DNA from: Gammaproteobacteria bacterium
GTDB taxonomy: Bacteria; Pseudomonadota; Gammaproteobacteria; Steroidobacterales; Woeseiaceae
Length of the DNA: 5,998 nucleotides
Assembly (NCBI GenBank): GCA_003645495.1
Contig: QNFK01000137.1
Span: 1-5,998 of the forward strand
Reading direction: 5' to 3'
Shown here: positions 1 to 5,998 of the stretch, one piece after another
Position numbering within the stretch: the stretch's first letter is position 1
How the letters are laid out: each line of letters begins with the position of its first letter
Program-made: the position numbers and the translations under genes
The notes under the pieces: model-generated
The model's input: the letters and a program-made list of their open reading frames with translations, nothing else
Databases searched by the model: none
What the model was told of the DNA's origin: nothing

Positions 1-2959
1 TGACCTCGATCTCGAAACGGCAGCAGAGAGATTCCAGGAGGGTTTCCGCCAGGCTCTTAGCGGCGAATCGGAGAGCGATAACTTCAATGAGCTGATACTC
101 GCCGCGGGACTGGACAGTCGCCAGACCTCGTTGATTCGTTGTTACGCTAAATACATTCTGCAACTGGGCATCCCTTTCAGCCAGAATTCAATGGAAGAAG
201 TCCTCGTTGCGCACTCCAGCCTCGCTTGCATGCTCGTTAAGCAATTCGAAATTCAGTTCGACCCGAAACTCTCGAAAAAAACCCGCGCTGAGCAGTTGAA
301 AGCTTGTACGGCAAAAATAACGCGTGCTGTAGCTCGCGCTAAAAGCCTGGACGAAGACAGGATCCTGAGCGCGTTTGCCGGCGCAGTTAGTGCAACGCTG
401 CGGACCAACTATTTCCAGACCGGTGAAGACGGCAAACCGAAATCATATATCTCAATAAAACTTGACCCCGGCAAGCTGCCGGAAGTGCCGTTGCCAAAAC
501 CCAAATACGAGATTTTCGTTTATTCACCGCGGGTTGAAGGCGTTCATTTGCGCGGCGGCGATATTGCACGTGGTGGAATCCGCTGGTCGGATCGTCGTGA
601 AGATTTCCGAACCGAAGTTCTCGGTTTGATGAAAGCGCAGGTTGTGAAGAATACAGTCATCGTACCGACCGGCGCCAAGGGTGGTTTCATTCCGAAACGT
701 ATGCCGGGTGGAGATCGGGAAGCCGTCATGGCGGAGGGCATCGCCTGTTACCAGATCTTCATTTCCGGTCTGCTCGATATCACCGACAACGTCGTCGGCG
801 ACAAAGTAGTAACACCGGCAAATGTAATCAGGCGGGACCACGATGATCCCTACCTGGTTGTTGCGGCGGACAAGGGCACAGCGACGTTCTCGGATATCGC
901 CAACAGCATCTCGGCCGAATACGGTTTCTGGCTCGACGATGCGTTTGCATCGGGCGGCTCGGTTGGCTACGACCACAAGAAAATGGGCATTACTGCACGC
1001 GGCGCGTGGGAAGCCGTCAAACGACATTTCCGCGAGCAAGGGGTCAACGTACAAACCGACCCGTTTACCGTCGCTGCAATCGGTGACATGAGTGGCGATG
1101 TATTCGGCAACGGCATGCTGTTATCCCGCAAGATCAGGTTAGTCGCCGCTTTTAACCACATGCATATTTTCCTGGATCCGGATCCGGACCTCGCCGGGAG
1201 TTTTCGCGAGCGACAACGCCTGTTTCGCATGGACAGGTCGAGCTGGGCAGACTACAAGGACAACCTGATTTCAAAAGGCGGTGGCATTTACTCCCGCCAC
1301 GCGAAGCAGATCAAGCTAAGCGCAGAAGTAAGACAAATGCTCGGCACAATTGAATCGTCAATGCAGCCGTTAGAACTGATTCGAGCCATCCTGCGGATGC
1401 AGGTCGACCTGCTGTGGAACGGCGGCATCGGCACCTACGTCAAAGCCAGTACGGAAAGTGACGCCGAAGTCGGCGACAAGAGTAACGACAGCGTACGCGT
1501 CAATGCCAACGAGTTACGTTGCAAGGTTATCGGCGAAGGCGGCAACCTGGGCCTCACGCAGCGCGCGCGGGTCGAATATAGCCTGAACGGCGGTCGCGTT
1601 AATACTGATTTCATAGACAACTCTGCGGGTGTCGATTGTTCGGATCGTGAAGTAAATATCAAAATTCTTCTCAGCACCGCGGAACAGGAAGGGCGACTGA
1701 CCCGGAAGCGGCGCAATGTATTGCTCGCCGAAATGACCGACGATGTTGCAGCATTTGTGCTGCGCAGCAATTACCTGCAGACACAATCCATCAGCATGAT
1801 GGAAGCTCGCGCCAGGGAACGCCTTGATGAGACTGCCCGACTGATAACGAATCTCGAGAAAACCGGATTGCTGGACCGCGACCTGGAATTCCTGCCCGAT
1901 GAAGTGGAGATCGACGAGCGGCGGCAACGCAAACAAGGCCTGACCAGACCGGAACTGGCCGTCGTCCTGAGTTACGCCAAGATTGATCTCTATGACGGGC
2001 TGGTCGGCTCCACCCAGGAGCTCGATGATTTCCTGACAACGGATCCGCAACGATATTTTCCACCACTGCTCAGGCGTCGCTACCTGGATTTAATCCCAGG
2101 TCACCGACTCAGTCGGCAAATTCTGGCAACACTCATTGCAAATAACATCGTTAACCGGATGGGACCGGCATTTGTCAAGAGAGTCCAGGTTGATACGGGC
2201 GCAGACGTCATGACCATTGCGCGTGCGTATGTCGTTGCACGCGAGGTTTGTCAATGCAGCGATATCTGGCGCACCATTGAATCACTGGACAATGAAATCC
2301 CGGCAACGCTGCAACAATCGATGATGTTTGAGGTAAGCCGTATTCTGCGACATGCATGTTACTGGCTGATTGAACGTTATGGCGATGACCTGGATATTGT
2401 CGACGCTGTCGAACAACTGAAAAAAGGCATGGCAACCATATATTCACGCGCCACCAGCATCGTTGCCGGACCAGCCAGAGCGCGGCAGAAATCCACGGCG
2501 CAAGAGCATATGCGCGACGGCGTACCGGAAAAGCTGGCTAAACAAATGGCAGCATTGCTGCTGACGCGTGGCGGGCTGGACATCAGTGACATGGCGAACC
2601 TGCATAAGAAAAGTGTGGTCGATACCGCCCGCATGTATTCGGCAATGAGTGACCGGCTCGGCATCGTCTGGATGAATCGCTGCGTCGAAAGCCTTGAAGT
2701 AGAAGGTCGCTGGCAAGCATTAGCGCGCAGCAACTTACGTGACGATTTTTATCGTATCCGTCGTGATTTCGTGACCAACCTGCTTGGTGGCCGCGGTCGG
2801 CGTAAGCCAGTCGAAGTTTTTGATAGGTGGTGTGAGAAAAACGTAACATCAATCAGGAAATACGATTCCATTCTTGCTGAAATGCGACTACGACATGAAA
2901 TCGACTTCGCGACGCTGTCGGTCGCCGCACAGGAATTACGCAAACTAACCGACAATTAA
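1..2959 (+). CDS. gdhB: NAD-dependent glutamate dehydrogenase, large (~180 kDa) type, C-terminal part (5' truncated by window edge)
   Basis: Oxidatively deaminates L-glutamate to 2-oxoglutarate and ammonia with NAD+, in the cytoplasm; a catabolic enzyme. The frame is open from base 2, well before the first possible start (TTG at 131), so this is the C-terminal ~985 residues of a protein usually near 1,600 residues; the N-terminal ACT-like regulatory part lies outside. Visible family blocks in order: GGDIARGGIRWSDR (bases 554-595), the substrate/catalytic-lysine stretch around LMKAQVVKNT and PTGAKGGF (626-688), the nucleotide-binding GDMSGDVFGNGML (1082-1120), WNGGIGTYVK (about 1418-1447), CKVIGEGGNLGLTQRAR, and DNSAGVDCSDREVN (1616-1657), followed by a long helical C-terminal region. 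The block FNHMHIFLDP differs slightly from the FDHRHIF form I remember as typical. No frameshift is seen. gpmA follows 13 bp downstream, so cotranscription is possible. The family is certain; the gdhB symbol follows usage for this class. Confidence 0.96.
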   Translation, partial: DLDLETAAERFQEGFRQALSGESESDNFNELILAAGLDSRQTSLIRCYAKYILQLGIPFSQNSMEEVLVAHSSLACMLVKQFEIQFDPKLSKKTRAEQLKACTAKITRAVARAKSLDEDRILSAFAGAVSATLRTNYFQTGEDGKPKSYISIKLDPGKLPEVPLPKPKYEIFVYSPRVEGVHLRGGDIARGGIRWSDRREDFRTEVLGLMKAQVVKNTVIVPTGAKGGFIPKRMPGGDREAVMAEGIACYQIFISGLLDITDNVVGDKVVTPANVIRRDHDDPYLVVAADKGTATFSDIANSISAEYGFWLDDAFASGGSVGYDHKKMGITARGAWEAVKRHFREQGVNVQTDPFTVAAIGDMSGDVFGNGMLLSRKIRLVAAFNHMHIFLDPDPDLAGSFRERQRLFRMDRSSWADYKDNLISKGGGIYSRHAKQIKLSAEVRQMLGTIESSMQPLELIRAILRMQVDLLWNGGIGTYVKASTESDAEVGDKSNDSVRVNANELRCKVIGEGGNLGLTQRARVEYSLNGGRVNTDFIDNSAGVDCSDREVNIKILLSTAEQEGRLTRKRRNVLLAEMTDDVAAFVLRSNYLQTQSISMMEARARERLDETARLITNLEKTGLLDRDLEFLPDEVEIDERRQRKQGLTRPELAVVLSYAKIDLYDGLVGSTQELDDFLTTDPQRYFPPLLRRRYLDLIPGHRLSRQILATLIANNIVNRMGPAFVKRVQVDTGADVMTIARAYVVAREVCQCSDIWRTIESLDNEIPATLQQSMMFEVSRILRHACYWLIERYGDDLDIVDAVEQLKKGMATIYSRATSIVAGPARARQKSTAQEHMRDGVPEKLAKQMAALLLTRGGLDISDMANLHKKSVVDTARMYSAMSDRLGIVWMNRCVESLEVEGRWQALARSNLRDDFYRIRRDFVTNLLGGRGRRKPVEVFDRWCEKNVTSIRKYDSILAEMRLRHEIDFATLSVAAQELRKLTDN

Positions 2960-2963
2960 CTAT

Positions 2964-2967
2964 GGAG
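2964..2967 (+). promoter_or_regulatory. Ribosome binding site of gpmA
   Basis: GGAG ends 5 bases before the ATG at 2973, inside the 13-bp gap after the glutamate dehydrogenase stop. It fixes the gpmA start and shows that gpmA has its own translation initiation signal. The nearby ATG at 2962 would give only four codons and is not a plausible start. Confidence 0.75.
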
Positions 2968-2972
2968 CATGC

Positions 2973-3716
2973 ATGAGCGGCAAACTTGTTTTCTGTCGTC
3001 ACGGGCAGAGTGACTGGAACCTCAAAAACCTTTTTACTGGCTGGACAGACGTTGAACTGACCGACAAAGGCAGATCGGAGGCTACTGCGGCCGGCCAGCT
3101 ACTGCACGAACTCGATTTCAAATTCGATATCGCGTTTACCTCGGTCCTGAAACGTGCCATTCACACGCTCTGGATCATGCTCGATGAAATGGATCGGGTG
3201 TGGATTCCGGTGGTGCGCGACTGGCGACTGAATGAGCGTCACTATGGCGCCCTGCAGGGTCTCGACAAGGCGGAGACGTCCGCAAAATACGGTGACGAAC
3301 AAGTGCATATCTGGCGACGTAGCTACGCCACGCCACCACCTGCGCTCGAAATTGATGATGAGCGGCACCCGTCACACGATATTAGATACGCAGGCATCTC
3401 TCCACTACCGGCAACAGAATCGCTCGCCACGACACTTGAGCGCGTTTTGCCTTGTTGGGAAGAAATCATAGCGCCGCAATTACGTGACGGAAAAAACGTA
3501 CTCGTCGCCGCTCATGGCAACAGCTTGCGTGCATTGGTCAAGATGCTGGATGACATCTCCGAAGATGAGATCACGGGATTCAATATACCGACAGGTATTC
3601 CGTTGGCCTATGAGCTCGATGACGACCTCAAACCACTGTCACGGGAATTCCTCGGGGACCCGGAAGCAATCGCTGCTGCGACTGCCGCCGTTGCTAACCA
3701 GGCGAAAGCCAAATAG
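2973..3716 (+). CDS. gpmA: 2,3-bisphosphoglycerate-dependent phosphoglycerate mutase
   Basis: Interconverts 3-phosphoglycerate and 2-phosphoglycerate in glycolysis and gluconeogenesis, through a phosphohistidine primed by 2,3-bisphosphoglycerate; cytoplasmic. The 247 residues match the usual length (about 250 in E. coli). The N-terminal signature RHGQSDWN (residues 9-16) carries the phosphorylated His10; Q12 replaces the Glu of the E. coli RHGES form. FTGWTDVELTDKG follows (21-33), then Arg61 in SVLKRAIHTLW, RDWRLNERHYGALQGLDKAE (82-101) with acid/base Glu88, Arg115-Arg116, and the second catalytic His181 in AAHGNSLRALVK (179-190). IPTGIPLAYEL and FLGD near the C-terminus are typical of the cofactor-dependent type. 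The start is supported by GGAG at 2964-2967. The gene follows glutamate dehydrogenase by 13 bp and runs tail-to-tail into tesB with 2 bp between the stops. All expected catalytic residues are present. Confidence 0.97.
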   Translation: MSGKLVFCRHGQSDWNLKNLFTGWTDVELTDKGRSEATAAGQLLHELDFKFDIAFTSVLKRAIHTLWIMLDEMDRVWIPVVRDWRLNERHYGALQGLDKAETSAKYGDEQVHIWRRSYATPPPALEIDDERHPSHDIRYAGISPLPATESLATTLERVLPCWEEIIAPQLRDGKNVLVAAHGNSLRALVKMLDDISEDEITGFNIPTGIPLAYELDDDLKPLSREFLGDPEAIAAATAAVANQAKAK

Positions 3717-3718
3717 AG

Positions 3719-4621
3719 CTAGTTTTGTTTGTTGTCCGCTGACGGCGGCGAAATATCTCGTGGCTCAGTCATAACACGCACCAGCCCTTCCTGCGCCGTT
3801 GACGCGACCAACCGGCCATCCTGGGTAAAGAACTGCCCGCGGGCGAAGCCGCGCGCACCGGACGTGTTTGGTCCATCCAGCGAATACAGCAACCACTCAT
3901 CGACCCTGGCATCCCGGTGCATCCAGACGGCGTGGTCCAGACTTGCCATCTGCACCATTCCCCGCCCGAAAGGCAGGCCATGTGGCAAAGTGCTCGTGCC
4001 CAACAGTTCATAATCAGACACATAGGCGAGCAGGTTCTGATGCAGGCTGTTGCTGTCCGGCAGTTTGTCGACCGCCCTGATCCAGATGTGCTTCACCGCC
4101 GGTTGTTTTTTTGGTGCAGCGAAATTCATCGGCGATACAGGACGAAATTCAAACGGTCGTTTGTCAGTTAAGTAACGGCGCATTTTCTCCGGAATCTTTT
4201 GCAGAATTTCCGGCGCAACATCGGTCAGGTCCTGCAGGCCATCGGGTCCGGCTACGTCTGGCATTTCTGCCTGGTGTTCGAGACCTGTTTCCGGCTTCTG
4301 GAACGAAACCGCCAGGTTGAAAATTGGACGGCCGTGCTGGATTGCAACAACACGACGCATCGAAAAGCTGCCGCCATCTCTGGCGCGATCCACTTCATAG
4401 ATTATCGGCGCAGTCATATCGCCACGGCGCAGGAAGTAGGCATGCAGTGAATGTGCGCGCCGGTCCTCGACGGTATCGTGGGCTGCAGACAGGGCCTGAC
4501 CTACAACCTGCCCGCCAAATACCTGGGCACTGCCAATATCGCGACTTTGCCCACGGAAAATATTGTCGTCGATTCGCTCGAGCTTCAGCAGCTCGATGAG
4601 GTCCTTAAGAACGGGGTTCAT
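3719..4621 (-). CDS. tesB: Acyl-CoA thioesterase II (TesB family)
   Basis: Hydrolyses medium- and long-chain acyl-CoA to free fatty acid and CoA. At 300 residues it is close to E. coli TesB (286), with the double-hotdog layout in one chain. N-terminal hotdog: LFRGQS-like IFRGQSRDIGSAQVFGGQ (residues 21-38) and VVGQAL, then HSLHAYFLRRGD (57-68) and GGSFSMRRVVAIQHG (83-97). C-terminal hotdog: the triad positions appear as Asp203 (YVSDYEL), Ser227 (MASLDHAVW) and Gln277 (STAQEGLVR). E. coli has Thr at the middle position; Ser there is also known, as in human ACOT8. LLYSLDGPNTSGARGFARG (245-262) is a strong family block. The ATG at 4621 gives the normal TesB N-terminus (MNPVLKDLIELLKLERI), so I keep it despite a weak Shine-Dalgarno. 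The 5' 52 bp are the first unit of a threefold tandem repeat extending upstream, and the ATG overlaps the TGA of a 35-codon upstream frame. It is the last gene of the minus-strand fatty-acid group. Confidence 0.96.
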   Translation of the reverse strand: MNPVLKDLIELLKLERIDDNIFRGQSRDIGSAQVFGGQVVGQALSAAHDTVEDRRAHSLHAYFLRRGDMTAPIIYEVDRARDGGSFSMRRVVAIQHGRPIFNLAVSFQKPETGLEHQAEMPDVAGPDGLQDLTDVAPEILQKIPEKMRRYLTDKRPFEFRPVSPMNFAAPKKQPAVKHIWIRAVDKLPDSNSLHQNLLAYVSDYELLGTSTLPHGLPFGRGMVQMASLDHAVWMHRDARVDEWLLYSLDGPNTSGARGFARGQFFTQDGRLVASTAQEGLVRVMTEPRDISPPSADNKQN

Positions 4622-4725
4622 TGATGTGTTCGAGCTTGGGTGATTTGATGAGATATAAAAGCACGCGGTTCATTGATTTGTTCGGGCTTGCGCAGCTGGA
4701 CTAGATATGAAATCACGGGGTTCAT
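4570..4725 (-). repeat. Three tandem 52-bp units: tesB 5' end plus two degenerate upstream copies
   Basis: Read on the minus strand, the units run 4621-4570 (real tesB start), 4673-4622 and 4725-4674, each opening with ATGAACC. Spacing between ATGs is exactly 52 bp both times. By hand alignment the two upstream units match each other at 39 of 52 positions; tesB matches the nearer copy at 34 and the farther at 36 of the first 51. Translated from each ATG, the units give MNPVLKDLIELLKLERI (tesB), MNRVLLYLIKSPKLEHI and MNPVISYLVQLRKPEQI, so the similarity follows the TesB N-terminus. Differences between the upstream copies fall evenly on codon positions (4, 5 and 4), consistent with loss of coding constraint. 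The repeat stops at the outermost ATG; sequence beyond 4726 does not match. I infer duplication of the gene's 5' end followed by decay. Confidence 0.85.
4618..4725 (-). other. Possible upstream ORF (35 codons) overlapping the tesB start
   Basis: The ATG of the outermost repeat unit opens a 35-codon frame (MNPVISYLVQ... ending ...ARTHQ) whose TGA at 4620-4618 overlaps the tesB ATG as ATGA, the arrangement typical of translational coupling. A second frame from the middle repeat ATG (4673-4605, 22 codons) ends inside tesB. Neither has a clear Shine-Dalgarno; the sequence before the outer ATG is TAATTGTGAA. The frames are by-products of the tandem duplication and may not be translated. If the first is translated, it would deliver ribosomes to the tesB start, which itself has a poor binding site. 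Confidence 0.3.
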
Positions 4726-4766
4726 TTCACAATTACGCGCGGCGATTAAGCGCTCGCCGAGCGGCG

Positions 4767-5522
4767 TTAATCAGGATTCGCCCGGCCACCATCGACAACA
4801 ATCCCGGTGCCACTGACAAATACCGAATCATCGGTCGCGAGGAACAATGCTACCTTGGCGATATCTACGGGCTCGCCGACACGTTTCGCAGCAGATCGGC
4901 TGATGCAATAATCACGCAGATCTTTATCACCTTTAAAAACCTTGCGGCTCTCCGGCGTCATCACGGCACCGGGCTGGATGTAATTGACGTTAATGCCAAA
5001 TTGCCCTGCATCTGCCGCAAGACGCCTGGTTAAAGCCGCAATGTGGTCCTGGGATTTCGCGTAACTTGCCGAGCCGTTGCGCCCAAAAACACTACGGTCA
5101 AATCCGAGAATGATGATTCGCCCTGCTGGACTGTTCTTCATCATTGGCAACAACTGCTGACTGATCTGTGACACCCGGTCGTGCTTTTTCTGTAGCAGCT
5201 GATCGAGTGCACCATCGTCGTCATCATTGATCGGTTTATCCGCATGCGGACTGATATTGCAAACAATAATGTCGACGACACCAAGCTCGGTCGCCGCCAG
5301 CTCGGTTAGCTGCGCTGGTCCGTCCGCACCGAGCAAATCAAGAGTGGCGCCCCTGACGCCACGAACAGAATTGAAATGCGTCTCAATTCCGCTTTGTGCG
5401 GTATCGACAGCCAACACCTCTGCACCATGTTTTGCCAACGTGCGCACAATCGCCTCACCAATACCGCTATCGGCACCGGTCACCACCGCCCTCAATCCGA
5501 ATAGACGCAATGCGTCAGCCAT
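4767..5522 (-). CDS. Short-chain dehydrogenase/reductase-fold protein with degenerate active site
   Basis: A 251-residue protein with the single Rossmann-domain layout and length of classical SDRs; substrate unknown. The nucleotide-binding turn TGADSGIG (residues 15-22) is intact, and Asp40 at the end of the second strand suggests NAD(H) rather than NADP(H). The usual NNAG is CNIS (88-91). The active-site segment is unusual: Tyr154 is present in SASYAKSQ, but the +4 position is Gln158 instead of the catalytic Lys, and the position 13 residues before Tyr is Phe141 instead of Ser. The C-terminal half is classical: INVNYIQPGAVMTPE (177-191), RVGEPVDIAKVALFLATD (214-231) and SGTGIVVDGG (237-246). 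The start at 5522 is supported by AAGGTG four bases upstream. It sits 29 bp after the acyl-CoA ligase and before tesB, so an acyl-CoA-linked role is plausible. It may be a weak or altered oxidoreductase, or a non-catalytic binding protein. Confidence 0.9.
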   Translation of the reverse strand: MADALRLFGLRAVVTGADSGIGEAIVRTLAKHGAEVLAVDTAQSGIETHFNSVRGVRGATLDLLGADGPAQLTELAATELGVVDIIVCNISPHADKPINDDDDGALDQLLQKKHDRVSQISQQLLPMMKNSPAGRIIILGFDRSVFGRNGSASYAKSQDHIAALTRRLAADAGQFGINVNYIQPGAVMTPESRKVFKGDKDLRDYCISRSAAKRVGEPVDIAKVALFLATDDSVFVSGTGIVVDGGRANPD

Positions 5523-5526
5523 AAAA

Positions 5527-5532
5527 CACCTT
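5527..5532 (-). promoter_or_regulatory. Ribosome binding site of the SDR gene
   Basis: On the minus strand AAGGTG lies four bases before the ATG at 5522, in the 29-bp gap after the ligase stop. It supports this start and separate initiation within a shared transcript. Confidence 0.6.
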
Positions 5533-5541
5533 AATAAATTG

Positions 5542-5560
5542 ACCGGTCGTATTAACCGGT
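5542..5560. other. Short inverted repeat at the ligase stop codon
   Basis: Two copies of the palindromic hexamer ACCGGT (5542-5547 and 5555-5560) are separated by 7 bases and can form a 6-bp stem across the ligase stop codon (5554-5552). On the minus strand the stem is followed by CAATTTATT, not a true U-tract, so it is at best a weak pause or RNA-stability element between ligase and SDR. It may be chance. Confidence 0.2.
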
Positions 5561-5998
5561 GGGTAACTCGTAATCAGCAAATTGCTTGCGCAATTCAATC
5601 TTCTTCACCTTGCCAGTCGCAGTATGCGGAATTTCGTCAACAAAAACGACGTCATCAGGCAACCACCACTTTGCAATCTTGCCATCAAACCAGGCGAGCA
5701 TCTCTTCCCGGGTAATATCCTGCCCCTCAGCCTTGATCACAATGAGTAATGGCCGCTCGCTCCACTTGGGATGCGGTACGCCAATGACAGCCGACTCGGC
5801 TACGGCCGGGTGTCCGATAGCGACATTTTCCACTTCGATCGAACTGATCCACTCACCACCGGACTTGATGACGTCCTTGGTGCGATCAGTTATCGACATG
5901 TAGCCATTGGCGTCAATCGTCGCAACGTCCCCGGTATCAAACCAGCCATCCTCTGTGTGCGACCCGCCGCTACCCTCCAGCTTGAAATGGTCGCTGCA
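5552..5998 (-). CDS. Fatty acid-CoA ligase (AMP-binding family, AlkK/FadD-like), C-terminal part (5' truncated by window edge)
   Basis: Activates fatty acids with ATP and CoA to acyl-CoA via an acyl-adenylate. Only the last 148 residues are in the window; the frame stays open to the right edge, and full-length relatives are about 540 residues. The visible part holds the end of the large domain and the whole mobile C-terminal domain: DGWFDTGDVATID (fragment residues 17-29, with the ATP-ribose-binding Asp in TGD), the hinge block ITDRTKDVIKSGGEWIS (36-52), AVIGVPHPKWSERPLL (70-85), and KWWLPDDVVFVDEIPHTATGKVKK with the adenylation lysine at fragment residue 130 (bases 5611-5609). The KSGGEWIS and WWLPDDV wording is typical of the medium/long-chain acyl-CoA ligase group that includes AlkK; chain length cannot be judged because the acyl pocket lies outside. 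The protein starts upstream of the window; the ATG at 5899 is internal. The SDR gene follows 29 bp downstream on the same strand. Confidence 0.93.
   Translation of the reverse strand, partial: CSDHFKLEGSGGSHTEDGWFDTGDVATIDANGYMSITDRTKDVIKSGGEWISSIEVENVAIGHPAVAESAVIGVPHPKWSERPLLIVIKAEGQDITREEMLAWFDGKIAKWWLPDDVVFVDEIPHTATGKVKKIELRKQFADYELPTG

Noticed and set aside
131..2959. The dehydrogenase as a complete 942-residue protein starting at TTG 131
   Set aside because: The same frame is open to the left edge with sequence that continues the family's helical region, so the gene begins outside the window.
2962..2976. Tiny frame ATG GAG CAT GCA TGA overlapping the gpmA start
   Set aside because: Four codons formed by the ribosome binding site and the GCATGC palindrome; most likely chance.
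3701..3730. GGC-GAAA-GCC hairpin followed by a T-rich run (TTTTGTTTGTT) after gpmA, as an intrinsic terminator
   Set aside because: The stem is only 3 bp and lies about 13 bases before the T-rich run, too weak and too far for an intrinsic terminator.
4751..4763. Small hairpin CGCTC-GCC-GAGCG just after the SDR stop, as a terminator
   Set aside because: The stem is only 5 bp with a 3-base loop, and no U-tract follows on the minus strand, so I do not call it a terminator.
4707..5033. 108-codon plus-strand frame beginning in the gap upstream of tesB
   Set aside because: Most of it is antisense to the SDR gene, and its first part runs over the tandem repeat and the gap; no ribosome binding site or family motif is visible.
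5227..5715. 162-codon open frame on the plus strand, and other long antisense frames such as 524-1054 and 1514-2050 (minus)
   Set aside because: They lie opposite well-supported genes, have no recognisable motifs and have low-complexity Ser/Thr/Arg-rich composition typical of shadow frames.

Overview
The window reads as ordinary chromosomal DNA of moderate GC (estimated by eye, not computed). It probably comes from a gammaproteobacterium, or a relative, that degrades amino acids and fatty acids. This rests on gene content and protein style: a large (about 180 kDa class) NAD-dependent glutamate dehydrogenase, a 2,3-bisphosphoglycerate-dependent GpmA, a TesB-type thioesterase and an AlkK/FadD-like acyl-CoA ligase. 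No phylogenetic marker is present, so the placement is an inference. I see no rRNA, tRNA, CRISPR array, transposase or phage gene.

Plus strand, bases 1-3716: the C-terminal ~985 residues of the NAD-glutamate dehydrogenase (start lies outside the window), then after a 13-bp gap an intact gpmA with a clear ribosome binding site. The two could work together in a gluconeogenic setting: glutamate gives 2-oxoglutarate for the TCA cycle, and phosphoglycerate mutase serves the lower glycolytic/gluconeogenic path.

Minus strand, bases 5998-3719: a fatty-acid gene group read right to left. It holds the C-terminal 148 residues of an acyl-CoA ligase, then (29-bp gap) a short-chain dehydrogenase/reductase-fold protein with a degenerate active site, then (145-bp gap) acyl-CoA thioesterase II (tesB). 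Ligase and thioesterase catalyse opposite steps of acyl-CoA formation and hydrolysis. The two gene groups converge, with only 2 bp between the gpmA and tesB stop codons and no convincing intrinsic terminator.

The most unusual structure lies in the gap upstream of tesB. The first 52 bp of tesB (start codon and about 17 codons) are followed upstream by two more degenerate tandem copies of the same 52-bp unit, each beginning with ATG-AAC. Because 52 is not a multiple of three, the upstream copies are out of frame with tesB. The outermost ATG opens a 35-codon reading frame whose TGA overlaps the tesB ATG. This is a decayed tandem duplication of a gene's 5' end that may act as a leader or upstream ORF.
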